Of a stretch of 27,149 nucleotides of DNA, positions 1-5,996 are shown in pieces. This stretch comes from an uncultured Lachnospiraceae bacterium. GTDB lineage: Bacteria > Bacillota > Clostridia > Lachnospirales > Lachnospiraceae. A program made the position numbers and the translations under genes. Below the pieces are notes generated by a model, which saw only the letters and a list, made by a program, of their open reading frames with translations, was not told where the DNA came from and did no database searches. The DNA is taken from NCBI GenBank assembly GCA_910586255.1, contig CAJUHR010000046.1, forward strand, positions 1-27,149, in the 5' to 3' direction. The first letter of the stretch is position 1. Every line of letters begins with the position of its first letter.

Positions 1-73
1 TTGAAGCCCGTTGCCGGACTTCGTTGCCGACACCCTCTGTCTGGCTATTTTCATGCATGGAGGATAACTGCCT

Positions 74-307
74 ATGGCGAATAATAAGCTGAATATTGAA
101 GGAAAAAATTACTCGGATATTCCGGTGTGGCGTAGATATACGCTTACCATTGAGGAAGCAGCCAGATATTATCATATCGGCGAAGGAAAATTGAGAACGC
201 TTATTGACACACATCCCAATGAGGATTTTTATGTGATGAACGGCAATCGTGCCCTCATTAAGCGTGAGAAATTTGAGAGGTATCTGGATCAGGCTACTGC
301 TGTGTAA
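74..307 (+). CDS. xis: Excisionase (Xis), Tn916/Tn1549 type
   Basis: This is a 77-residue DNA-binding protein of the Tn916-type excisionase family. In that family Xis bends DNA at the element ends and, together with integrase, drives excision before conjugative transfer. The segment LTIEEAARYYHIGEGKLRTL (about residues 24-43) is a winged-helix, MerR-like recognition motif typical of these proteins. A basic C-terminal part follows (LIKREKFERYL). The start is ATG at 74, with a GGAGG site at 59-63 about 10 bases upstream. The gene lies 111 bases before the integrase gene, the usual order. Length and sequence look intact. Confidence 0.9.
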   Translation: MANNKLNIEGKNYSDIPVWRRYTLTIEEAARYYHIGEGKLRTLIDTHPNEDFYVMNGNRALIKREKFERYLDQATAV

Positions 308-351
308 ACAGAGCTGACAGATTTACCGATTTCACATGATATAACTATGCG

Positions 352-402
352 GAGAGCTGGATTTGTGCTATGATAAGAGTGCAAGTCTGGCTCTCTTTTT
401 TT
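352..402 (+). terminator. Intrinsic terminator-like hairpin between xis and int
   Basis: GAGAGC (352-357) pairs with GCTCTC (390-395). An inner TTGTGC/GTGCAA pairing uses two G-U wobbles, and seven T residues follow directly (396-402). The T run ends just before the integrase ribosome site (AAAGGAG, 404-410). It would reduce read-through from xis into int unless bypassed. Confidence 0.6.
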
Positions 403-418
403 GAAAGGAGAGTTCACG

Positions 419-1618
419 ATGAGTGAGAAAAGACGAGATAACCGTAATCGGATTTTGCGAGAGGGCGAGTACCAGCGTAAAGATGGGAGGTATCGGTTCC
501 GCTATATTGATGAGGACGGAAAAGAGAAAAATGTATACAGTTGGCGTTTGGACAAGAATGATCCAATGCCAAAAGGGAAGAAGCGGGAGCCTTCCCTGCG
601 TGAGAAAGAAAAACAGATTGAAGCGGATTTGTTTGACCGTATCGTAACCAACGGTGGCAACTATACTGTTTTGGAACTGGTAGAAAAGTATGTTTCATTG
701 AAAACAGGAGTTCGTCACAATACGGTTGCCGGATATAAAACGGTCATCAATATGCTGAAAAAAGAGAGTTTTGGGAATCTGCGAATTGATAAGGTGCGTT
801 TGTCAGACGCCAAGGCATGGTTGATTAAGCTCCAACAAATTGATGGGCGGGGATACAGTTCCATTCATTCTATCCGGGGAGTCCTCAGACCAGCATTTCA
901 GATGGCGGTAGACGATGATTTGCTTCGTAAAAATCCATTTGAATTTGAGCTTGCATCCGTCATTGTCAATGATTCTGTTACCAGAGAAGCGATTACCCGA
1001 AAGCAGCAGAGAGATTTGCTGAAGTTTATTCAGGAAGATAAACATTTTAGCAGATACTATGATGCAATCTATATTCTTTTTCACACAGGGCTTCGTATCT
1101 CAGAGTTCTGTGGACTGACGGTTTCAGAAATCGAGTTTGGAGAAATGCGTATCAAGGTAGACCATCAGTTACAGCGTACTGCACAGATGCAGTATGTAAT
1201 TGAAGAACCAAAAACTGACAAAGGCATCCGCTATGTGCCGATGACGGAAGCTGTCGCAGCGTGTTTTCGCAGAATCATTGCCAACCGCAAGACACCAAAA
1301 GTTGAACCGATGGTGGAAGGATATGCAGGATTTTTGTTTCTGGATAAAAACGATATGCCGATGGTTGCCCTTCACTGGGAAAAGTATCTGGAGCATATCA
1401 TTCAGAAATACAACAGGATTTACCGTATCCAGATGCCGAAAGTTACCCCTCATGTATGCAGGCACACCTTTTGCTCTAATATGGCAAAATCCGGGATGAA
1501 TCCGAAAACCTTGCAGTATATCATGGGTCACGCAGACATCAGTGTAACATTGAACACTTACACCCATGTGAATTTTGATGATGCAAAGGAAGAAGTATAT
1601 CGGATAGCGAATAGTTAA
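419..1618 (+). CDS. int: Tyrosine integrase of a Tn1549/Tn916-type element
   Basis: This 399-residue site-specific recombinase cuts and rejoins DNA at the element ends for integration and excision. The N-terminal arm-binding domain (about 1-75) begins MSEKRRDNRNRIL. It is followed by a SAM-like core-binding domain (about 95-185) and the catalytic domain (about 195-399). The expected catalytic residues are visible: Arg226 (TGLRISEF), His345 and Arg348 (HVCRHTF), His371 (MGHADI) and the nucleophile Tyr381 (NTYTHV). I chose ATG 419 over the TTG at 401 because AAAGGAG (404-410) lies at proper spacing and family members start with MSEKRRDN. The TTG start would overlap the ribosome site. The gene is intact, so the element end could still be mobile. 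Confidence 0.95.
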   Translation: MSEKRRDNRNRILREGEYQRKDGRYRFRYIDEDGKEKNVYSWRLDKNDPMPKGKKREPSLREKEKQIEADLFDRIVTNGGNYTVLELVEKYVSLKTGVRHNTVAGYKTVINMLKKESFGNLRIDKVRLSDAKAWLIKLQQIDGRGYSSIHSIRGVLRPAFQMAVDDDLLRKNPFEFELASVIVNDSVTREAITRKQQRDLLKFIQEDKHFSRYYDAIYILFHTGLRISEFCGLTVSEIEFGEMRIKVDHQLQRTAQMQYVIEEPKTDKGIRYVPMTEAVAACFRRIIANRKTPKVEPMVEGYAGFLFLDKNDMPMVALHWEKYLEHIIQKYNRIYRIQMPKVTPHVCRHTFCSNMAKSGMNPKTLQYIMGHADISVTLNTYTHVNFDDAKEEVYRIANS

Positions 1619-1627
1619 AAAAGCCCG

Positions 1628-1773
1628 TTGGTAAGGACGCTTGCTTTACCAATGGATTTACCAAGATTGCAGGGAAAAACATAAGAAAATATGAGAAGAT
1701 TTGAGAAGATACCTTGAAAAGAAAGGAAAACTCAAAAGTCGGAAAACCCTGAAATATCAAGCGTTTGAGAAGA
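1628..1773. repeat. Clustered short repeats at the element end, candidate integrase arm sites
   Basis: TTTACCAA occurs twice (1645-1652 and 1657-1664), and TTGGTAA (1628-1634) forms an inverted match to the first. TGAGAAGA occurs three times (1692-1699, 1702-1709, 1766-1773), the first two exactly 10 bp apart, about one helical turn. Tn916-family integrases bind direct repeats inside the element ends with their N-terminal domain, so these are plausible arm sites. That assignment is inference. Confidence 0.4.
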
Positions 1774-1803
1774 AATACAAGACTTAAATGGAGATATAAA
1801 AAG

Positions 1804-2274
1804 ATGATAAAAATACTTTTTATTTGCCACGGCAACATTTGCCGCAGCCCCATGGCCGAGTTTGTTATGAAGGATCTGGTCAGCCAGGCAGGTCTGGCCG
1901 ACCGGTTTGAGATTGCTTCCGCTGCCACCAGCACGGAGGAGATCGGAAATCCTGTGCACCGAGGAACCAGAGAGAAGCTAAAGCAGGTCGGCATTCATGT
2001 GGCCGGTAAGACTGCCGTCCAGCTAAAAAAGCCAGATTACGAAAAATACGACTATCTGATCGGTATGGATACCTGGAATATCCGCAATATGCTGCGTATG
2101 CTGGGCGGTGACCCGGAGGGAAAGGTTTATAAGCTTCTGACCTTTGCAGGCAGTGACCGGGATGTGGCCGATCCCTGGTATACCGGTGATTTTGAGGCCA
2201 CCTACCGGGACGTGATGGCTGGGTGTAAAGGATTGATGAAGCAGCTAATAAGTCAAGAAAAGCCGCATAACTAA
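1804..2274 (+). CDS. Low-molecular-weight protein-tyrosine phosphatase
   Basis: This is a 156-residue cytoplasmic phosphatase of the LMW-PTP/arsenate-reductase-like fold. The N-terminal P-loop CHGNICRS carries the nucleophile Cys8 and the phosphate-binding Arg14 (C-X5-R-S). The general-acid loop DPWYTGDF provides Asp123. Size matches the family. The start at 1804 has GGAGA at 1790-1794 nine bases upstream and gives the canonical MIKILFICHGN opening. The conjugative-element end lies directly upstream, so the native promoter has probably been separated from the gene. The pyridoxamine kinase gene follows after 21 bases, so the two are probably cotranscribed. The in vivo substrate is unknown. Confidence 0.92.
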   Translation: MIKILFICHGNICRSPMAEFVMKDLVSQAGLADRFEIASAATSTEEIGNPVHRGTREKLKQVGIHVAGKTAVQLKKPDYEKYDYLIGMDTWNIRNMLRMLGGDPEGKVYKLLTFAGSDRDVADPWYTGDFEATYRDVMAGCKGLMKQLISQEKPHN

Positions 2275-2295
2275 TTGAGAAAGGTACAGGTGTGA

Positions 2296-3264
2296 ATGGA
2301 ACATCAGGAGAGCGTGGAATACCAGATAAATACAGAAAAATCCAGGGAGAGCTCAAAAAATGAAAACGGGAACGGAAAAACCGGGAATGGAAAAACCAGC
2401 AAAAATATTATGCTGATAAATGACTTCCCGGGCTATGGAAAGGTAGCACTGGCAGCCATGGTGCCTATTTTGTCCCGAATGGGCCATTATACCTTTCAGC
2501 TTCCCACAGCGATTGTGTCCAATACTCTGGATTACGGGAAATTCCGTATTGAGGAAATGACGGATTATATGCGTGACACCCTTGAAGTGTGGAAGAAACT
2601 GGGATTTGAGCCGGACTGTATCTGCACAGGCTTTGTTGTCTCAGAGGAACAGGCCGAGCTGATTGCAGAGTATATCAGAGGTCTGAGCCGGGAAGGAAAA
2701 AAGCCTCCCCTAGTCATGGTGGACCCTATAATGGCAGACGGGGGAAAGCTGTATAACGGCATTGGCCCGGAGCGGGTGCTGGCCATGAGAAAGCTGGTTG
2801 GATGTTCCGATGTGATGGTGCCCAATATGACAGAGGCTTCCTTTCTGACCGGGATCCGCCCGGGAAAGGAGGCAGGCACAGAAAAAGAGCTTCGGGAACT
2901 GACCGATGGTCTCCGGAAGCTTTCGGGAAGGTCGGTTGTGATTACCAGTGCCGTGGAGCTGGAAGATACAAAAGCCTGCGGGCAGGAAAGTGAACCTTGC
3001 CGAACACACCTGGTATATGGGTATGATCACATAGAACAGGAATATTTTCAGGTTCCCTATGAGTATCTTCCAGTGCGGGTGGCAGGAAGCGGCGATATTT
3101 TTTCAGCCGTGATGACAGGGGAGCTTTTAAAGGAAAAGCCGCTGAAAGCAGCTGTGGCCAAAGCGGTCAAGGTGCTTTCGCGGCTGATCGGGGAAAATGA
3201 AGGACATCTGCAAGGCTACAAGGGAATTGTGGTGGAACGCTATTGGGAGCTGTTGGAGGACTGA
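2296..3264 (+). CDS. Pyridoxamine/pyridoxal kinase, PfkB (ribokinase) fold
   Basis: A 322-residue kinase of the pyridoxal-kinase group, expected to phosphorylate pyridoxal or pyridoxamine with ATP in vitamin B6 salvage. The conserved opening MLINDFPGYGKVAL (from residue 39) is typical of this clostridial group. The anion-hole and catalytic-base motif GSGD lies at 264-267, with Asp267 as likely base. The DPIMADGG segment also fits the family. The first 38 residues are an unusual hydrophilic extension containing NGNGKTGNGKT, encoded by a 15-bp tandem repeat (2368-2382, 2383-2397). ATG 2296 is preferred because an AAAGG site lies upstream. The alternative ATG at 2410 has no ribosome site but would give the usual family start. 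The 3' end overlaps the convergent gene by 25 bases. Confidence 0.87.
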   Translation: MEHQESVEYQINTEKSRESSKNENGNGKTGNGKTSKNIMLINDFPGYGKVALAAMVPILSRMGHYTFQLPTAIVSNTLDYGKFRIEEMTDYMRDTLEVWKKLGFEPDCICTGFVVSEEQAELIAEYIRGLSREGKKPPLVMVDPIMADGGKLYNGIGPERVLAMRKLVGCSDVMVPNMTEASFLTGIRPGKEAGTEKELRELTDGLRKLSGRSVVITSAVELEDTKACGQESEPCRTHLVYGYDHIEQEYFQVPYEYLPVRVAGSGDIFSAVMTGELLKEKPLKAAVAKAVKVLSRLIGENEGHLQGYKGIVVERYWELLED

Positions 3265-3977
3265 GCGGCCTTTACAAATGTAGTAAAGATTCCCATGGCG
3301 GCTTCATCCTGTTCCCACAAATATTCAGGATGCCACTGAATACCCAGAAAGAAGGCCGGATATTCAGGATATTCCACACATTCGATCAATCCGTGAGGAG
3401 CGTGGCCCGTGGCAATAAGGCCAGGCGCCAGCCGGCGCACTGCCTGGTGATGCATACTGTTGACCTGAATAGTATCTTTTCCGGAGATTTGCGACAACAG
3501 AGAACCGGGGGTGACACAAACCGTGTGGGAGGGAATACTGTAATAAAAGGGCTGGGCATGGGCGATGGGGAATTCTTCCTGAAACTGGCTGGGAAGATCC
3601 TGATAAATATCCCCGCCCAGGCCGATGTTTAAAAGCTGGATGCCGCGGCATATGCCGAGAACCGGCTTTTTTGCTTTCATGGCAAGCTTTAGCAGCGTCA
3701 GTTCCAGCCAGTCCCGTTTGGAAGACACGTTGCCGCAGCAGCGCTGCGTTTCTTCCCCGAAATAAAAGGGGTGGATATCCGGGCCACCTGTGAAAAGGAA
3801 AGCGTCAAAGGCATCTGTCAGCTGTTCCAGCTCATCGGCATTGGCCTCCAAAGGGAGAATGACAGGAACGGCCCCGGCTGTCCGGAGAGCTTTTAAATAG
3901 GCTGGCCGCATGTAGGGTTCATCCTTTTCTATGTTATGGTAAGGGGTAAGTGCAACCAAAGGCTTTCTGTGTTTCAT
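3240..3977 (-). CDS. Class I glutamine-amidotransferase-like hydrolase (peptidase C26, PuuD-like)
   Basis: A 245-residue protein of the gamma-glutamyl-gamma-aminobutyrate hydrolase family, which hydrolyses gamma-glutamyl amide bonds. The catalytic triad is visible: Cys110 in GICRGIQ, and His216 and Glu218 in QWHPE. FTGGPDIHP (62-70) is the family's oxyanion-region signature. The chosen start (3977) gives MKHRKPLVALTPY; an upstream extension to 4067 has no family-like sequence. AAGGAGG lies 13 bases upstream. A second ATG at 3985, closer to that site, opens a three-codon frame whose TGA overlaps the chosen ATG, so a tiny leader peptide is possible. The physiological substrate is not shown; PuuD's putrescine role need not apply, as no other putrescine genes are nearby. 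Confidence 0.88.
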   Translation of the reverse strand: MKHRKPLVALTPYHNIEKDEPYMRPAYLKALRTAGAVPVILPLEANADELEQLTDAFDAFLFTGGPDIHPFYFGEETQRCCGNVSSKRDWLELTLLKLAMKAKKPVLGICRGIQLLNIGLGGDIYQDLPSQFQEEFPIAHAQPFYYSIPSHTVCVTPGSLLSQISGKDTIQVNSMHHQAVRRLAPGLIATGHAPHGLIECVEYPEYPAFFLGIQWHPEYLWEQDEAAMGIFTTFVKAAQSSNSSQ

Positions 3978-4101
3978 ATTAACATAAATCCTCCTTGACT
4001 TTTTGTCAAAAAATAATAACGATTTACACAGGCTTGGGCGCGGGTGGCGCTGACGGCAAGAAAACATAACCGTTTAGGGGGTATCTGAGCTGCTGTGAAA
4101 A

Positions 4102-4140
4102 ATAAATGCCTCTCCCATCTTTAATGGAAGAGGCATTTAT
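4102..4140 (-). terminator. Intrinsic terminator downstream of the ferredoxin gene
   Basis: A 17-base arm (4102-4118) pairs with 4124-4140 with one mismatch across a 5-base loop. Read on the minus strand it is followed by a T-rich run (complement of 4097-4103). It lies 22 bases past the ferredoxin stop. Confidence 0.85.
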
Positions 4141-4161
4141 GTAGTCATCCGTGATAATTGA

Positions 4162-4332
4162 TCAACCCTCGTTGATTGCACCGGTCGGGCAAACACTTGC
4201 ACAGGTTCCGCAGTCGATGCAGGAATCAGCATCGATCACATACTGTCCATCACCCTGAGAAATAGCGCCTACGGGGCACTCAGACTCGCAGGTTCCGCAG
4301 CTTACACATGCGTCAGAAATTACGTATGCCAT
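4162..4332 (-). CDS. Small 2[4Fe-4S] ferredoxin
   Basis: A 56-residue clostridial-type ferredoxin, a soluble low-potential electron carrier. Two CxxCxxCxxxCP cluster motifs are complete: Cys9, 12, 15, 19 and Cys38, 41, 44, 48. Cluster wiring in this family swaps the fourth Cys of each motif. The start at 4332 (MAYVISDAC) is the classical ferredoxin start, with AAGGAGG eight bases upstream; the longer frame from 4365 would run through the ribosome site. It is a single-gene unit with its own promoter-like sequence and terminator. Its place beside pflA suggests, but does not prove, that it could donate electrons to the activase radical-SAM cluster. It may equally serve pyruvate:ferredoxin oxidoreductase or hydrogenase. 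Confidence 0.97.
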   Translation of the reverse strand: MAYVISDACVSCGTCESECPVGAISQGDGQYVIDADSCIDCGTCASVCPTGAINEG

Positions 4333-4382
4333 GATAAAAGTCCTCCTTGAATAGTCAATATACATTCTTGTTTCTCTTCATA

Positions 4383-4411
4383 ATTTTATACTATTTGATA
4401 AAAATATTCAA
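4383..4411 (-). promoter_or_regulatory. Putative sigma-A promoter of the ferredoxin gene
   Basis: On the minus strand TTGAAT (4411-4406) and TAAAAT (4388-4383) are separated by 17 bases in an A/T-rich region, about 50 bases before the start codon. Confidence 0.5.
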
Positions 4412-4556
4412 GAGGAAATTACTGTACAATTGGATAAAAAAATGTACAGAAAACAGTTAGCCCTGGATAATTGTCTGGTATTTCGTTAAAAAATCTGAAT
4501 GTTTAGTTATTATCATAGCGGTTTATTTTTGTTTTGAACATTATTACCTTCGGATG

Positions 4557-5333
4557 TCAGGGCTGGAGGCATGAATTGAGGGACAGAGAGACTCTTCGCT
4601 CATCGCGAATTCCCTGAAGAATAATCTGGCGCGCGGTCCGCGCTTCTTCCTTTCCCAGGGGTTTGACCTTCTCAAGGGAGTAAGGGAGTCCCAGCTTCTG
4701 ATATTTTGCCTTGCCCATATCATGATAGGGGAGCACATCCAACGCCTGAACATTGTGCAAAGTTCCCACAAAGCGTCCCAGGCGGTACAGCAGATCCTGC
4801 TTGTAGGTGATACCGGGGACAACCACATGGCGGATCCACACGGGAGTGGATTTTTCATCCAGATAGCGTGCAAATGCCAGGATTGGCTCTGAGCTCTGCC
4901 CGGTCAGATGTTTGTGGGCCTCCGGATCAATCTGCTTGATATCCAGCATAACCAAATCGGTTACACGAATCAGCCTATCAAAACGGCGGATGCTTTCCGG
5001 AGAGCCGGGGCAAAAGGTAATGCCGGAGGTGTCCAGGCAGGTGTGGATATGGCGGGACTTTGCCGTCTCAAAGAGTTCTGTGACAAAGTCGATCTGTACC
5101 AGAGGCTCCCCGCCGGTGACGGTGATGCCGCCTTTGGCATAGAAAGCCTGGTTTTCCTCATAACGTTTCAGAATATCATCCGCGCTCATTTCCGTTCCGC
5201 CGCCTATTTTCCAGGTGTCGGGATTGTGGCAGTACAGACACCGCATGGGACAGCCCTGCAGGAACACTACCAGGCGAACACCCGGCCCGTCCACCGTGCC
5301 AAAGCTTTCAATGGAATGAATCCGTCCGGTCAT
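4557..5333 (-). CDS. pflA: Pyruvate formate-lyase-activating enzyme (radical SAM)
   Basis: A 258-residue radical-SAM activase. It uses a [4Fe-4S] cluster and S-adenosylmethionine to remove a hydrogen atom from the glycine of PFL's radical loop. The cluster motif CxxxCxxC is at Cys28, 32 and 35 (GCPMRCLYCHNP). TVTGGEPL (about 71-78) is the SAM-binding GGE motif. The N-terminus MTGRIHSIESFGTVDGPGVR is diagnostic of PflA. Start 5333 has AAGGAGG seven to eight bases upstream. The gene lies downstream of pflB core and grcA on the same strand. Here the glycine substrate sits in the separate small protein, so this activase presumably acts on that polypeptide, alone or docked to the PflB core. This is inference. 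Confidence 0.96.
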   Translation of the reverse strand: MTGRIHSIESFGTVDGPGVRLVVFLQGCPMRCLYCHNPDTWKIGGGTEMSADDILKRYEENQAFYAKGGITVTGGEPLVQIDFVTELFETAKSRHIHTCLDTSGITFCPGSPESIRRFDRLIRVTDLVMLDIKQIDPEAHKHLTGQSSEPILAFARYLDEKSTPVWIRHVVVPGITYKQDLLYRLGRFVGTLHNVQALDVLPYHDMGKAKYQKLGLPYSLEKVKPLGKEEARTARQIILQGIRDERRVSLSLNSCLQP

Positions 5334-5424
5334 AAAACAGCCTCCTTTTTCAAAACTTGTCTTATCTGTAAAAATATGCCGCAGGCTGTGCGCCTGGAAG
5401 CTTACGCTGAAAGCTCTATTGGCA

Positions 5425-5460
5425 TAGGAAACGTCATAAAAAATTTTATGACGTTTCCTA
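5425..5460. repeat. Perfect 17-bp inverted repeat between grcA and pflA
   Basis: The arm TAGGAAACGTCATAAAA (5425-5441) and its exact reverse complement (5444-5460) are separated by AA. There is no T run of terminator type after either arm. It could be an operator or an mRNA hairpin that separates pflA expression from the upstream genes. Confidence 0.8.
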
Positions 5461-5548
5461 TAAATTCAGGAATGCCAAAAGCATCCGACAGACTTTCGCG
5501 GGGGGATAGAGTGTCTGTAGCTGGACGCCTGCAGACTTCCCTGGCTTA

Positions 5549-5797
5549 TTATCCCATAGCGCCATGAAATGTGCGGGAAATTACCTCATCCTGCTGTTCC
5601 TTTGTCAGCTTGGAGAAGTTCACAGCATATCCGGACACACGGACCGTAAGCTGGGGATATTTTTCCGGATGAGCCTGCGCGTCCAGAAGAGTGTCCTTGG
5701 AAAAAACATTAACATTCAAGTGATGCCCGCCTTTTTCCGTATATCCGTCTAATAGTGTAACCAGATTATCAACCTGAGATTCATTGGCATGTGTCAT
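5549..5797 (-). CDS. grcA: Autonomous glycyl-radical domain protein (PFL C-terminal domain, GrcA/YfiD-like)
   Basis: An 82-residue protein equivalent to the C-terminal glycyl-radical domain of PFL. It carries RVSGYAV with the radical Gly56, preceded by GGHHLNVNV and HPEKYPQLTV and followed by LTKEQQDEVISRTFH. All are strongly conserved in full-length PFLs. The start at 5797 has AGGAGG seven bases upstream, so it is translated on its own. In Escherichia coli, YfiD/GrcA is a spare part that rescues PFL cleaved by oxygen. Here the adjacent pflB ends before this domain, so this protein is probably an obligatory subunit. The first residues (VDNLVTLLDGY) align with the point where PflB core sequence stops resembling PFL. 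It reads as a clean gene fission with intact start and stop signals. Confidence 0.93.
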   Translation of the reverse strand: MTHANESQVDNLVTLLDGYTEKGGHHLNVNVFSKDTLLDAQAHPEKYPQLTVRVSGYAVNFSKLTKEQQDEVISRTFHGAMG

Positions 5798-5837
5798 GGA
5801 AATATCCTCCTGTCATTATAAAAATTGTAACGGTTTT

Positions 5838-5988
5838 GTAACAGTTCAGACGGGTATCTTCTTGCCCATCTGCGCCGGACAAGAAGCATCGAATATCCAT
5901 CCGATGTAAAATTTGACATGAGTTTTGGCTTACACGCAAGCTTGACGTTCAAAATTCATATCAAATTTCCCGCCGTTTGAACTGCTAC
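5838..5988 (-). repeat. 151-bp structured element, copy A (between pflB core and grcA)
   Basis: Bounded by GTAACAGTTCA on the left and TGAACTGCTAC on the right. Read on the minus strand it can form an outer helix P1 from the termini; a long P2 (TTTGA.ATGA.TTTTG pairing with CAAAA.TCAT.TCAAA); P3 (CATCG/CGATG with a 10-base loop); and P4 (TTCTTGTCC/GGGCAAGAA with one U-G pair). The P2 tip contains CGTCAAGCTTGCGTGTAAG, matching copy B at 18 of 19 positions. The total length is identical to copy B. It begins 8 bases past the pflB core stop and ends 40 bases before grcA. It could be a mobile repeat or an RNA structure in the pfl transcript. Confidence 0.75.
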
Positions 5989-5996
5989 ATGTTTTT

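Larger units (their letters stand above)
1..1800 (+). mobile_element. Right end of a Tn1549/Tn916-type integrative conjugative element
   Basis: An excisionase gene followed by a tyrosine integrase gene, both pointing outward, is the standard recombination module at one end of Tn916/Tn1549-family conjugative elements. The integrase N-terminus (MSEKRRDNRNRIL...) and its middle closely resemble the Tn1549 type as I remember it. The rest of the element lies to the left of the window. The outer boundary must lie between the integrase stop (1618) and the phosphatase start (1804); I cannot place it to the base. The first 73 bases hold no gene I can support. Base composition is more A/T-rich here than in the genes to the right. 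Confidence 0.85.

Noticed and set aside
401..418. TTG start for the integrase at 401
   Set aside because: It would place the start over the AAAGGAG site; ATG 419 matches the family N-terminus.
4908..5567. 219-codon plus-strand open frame opposite pflA
   Set aside because: It is antisense to the clearly coding pflA, has no ribosome site or family motif, and runs into the intergenic palindrome.
5798..5850. A TATAAT (minus strand) with a GTTACA-like -35 before grcA
   Set aside because: The predicted start would fall inside the grcA ribosome site, so it would not give a usable message.
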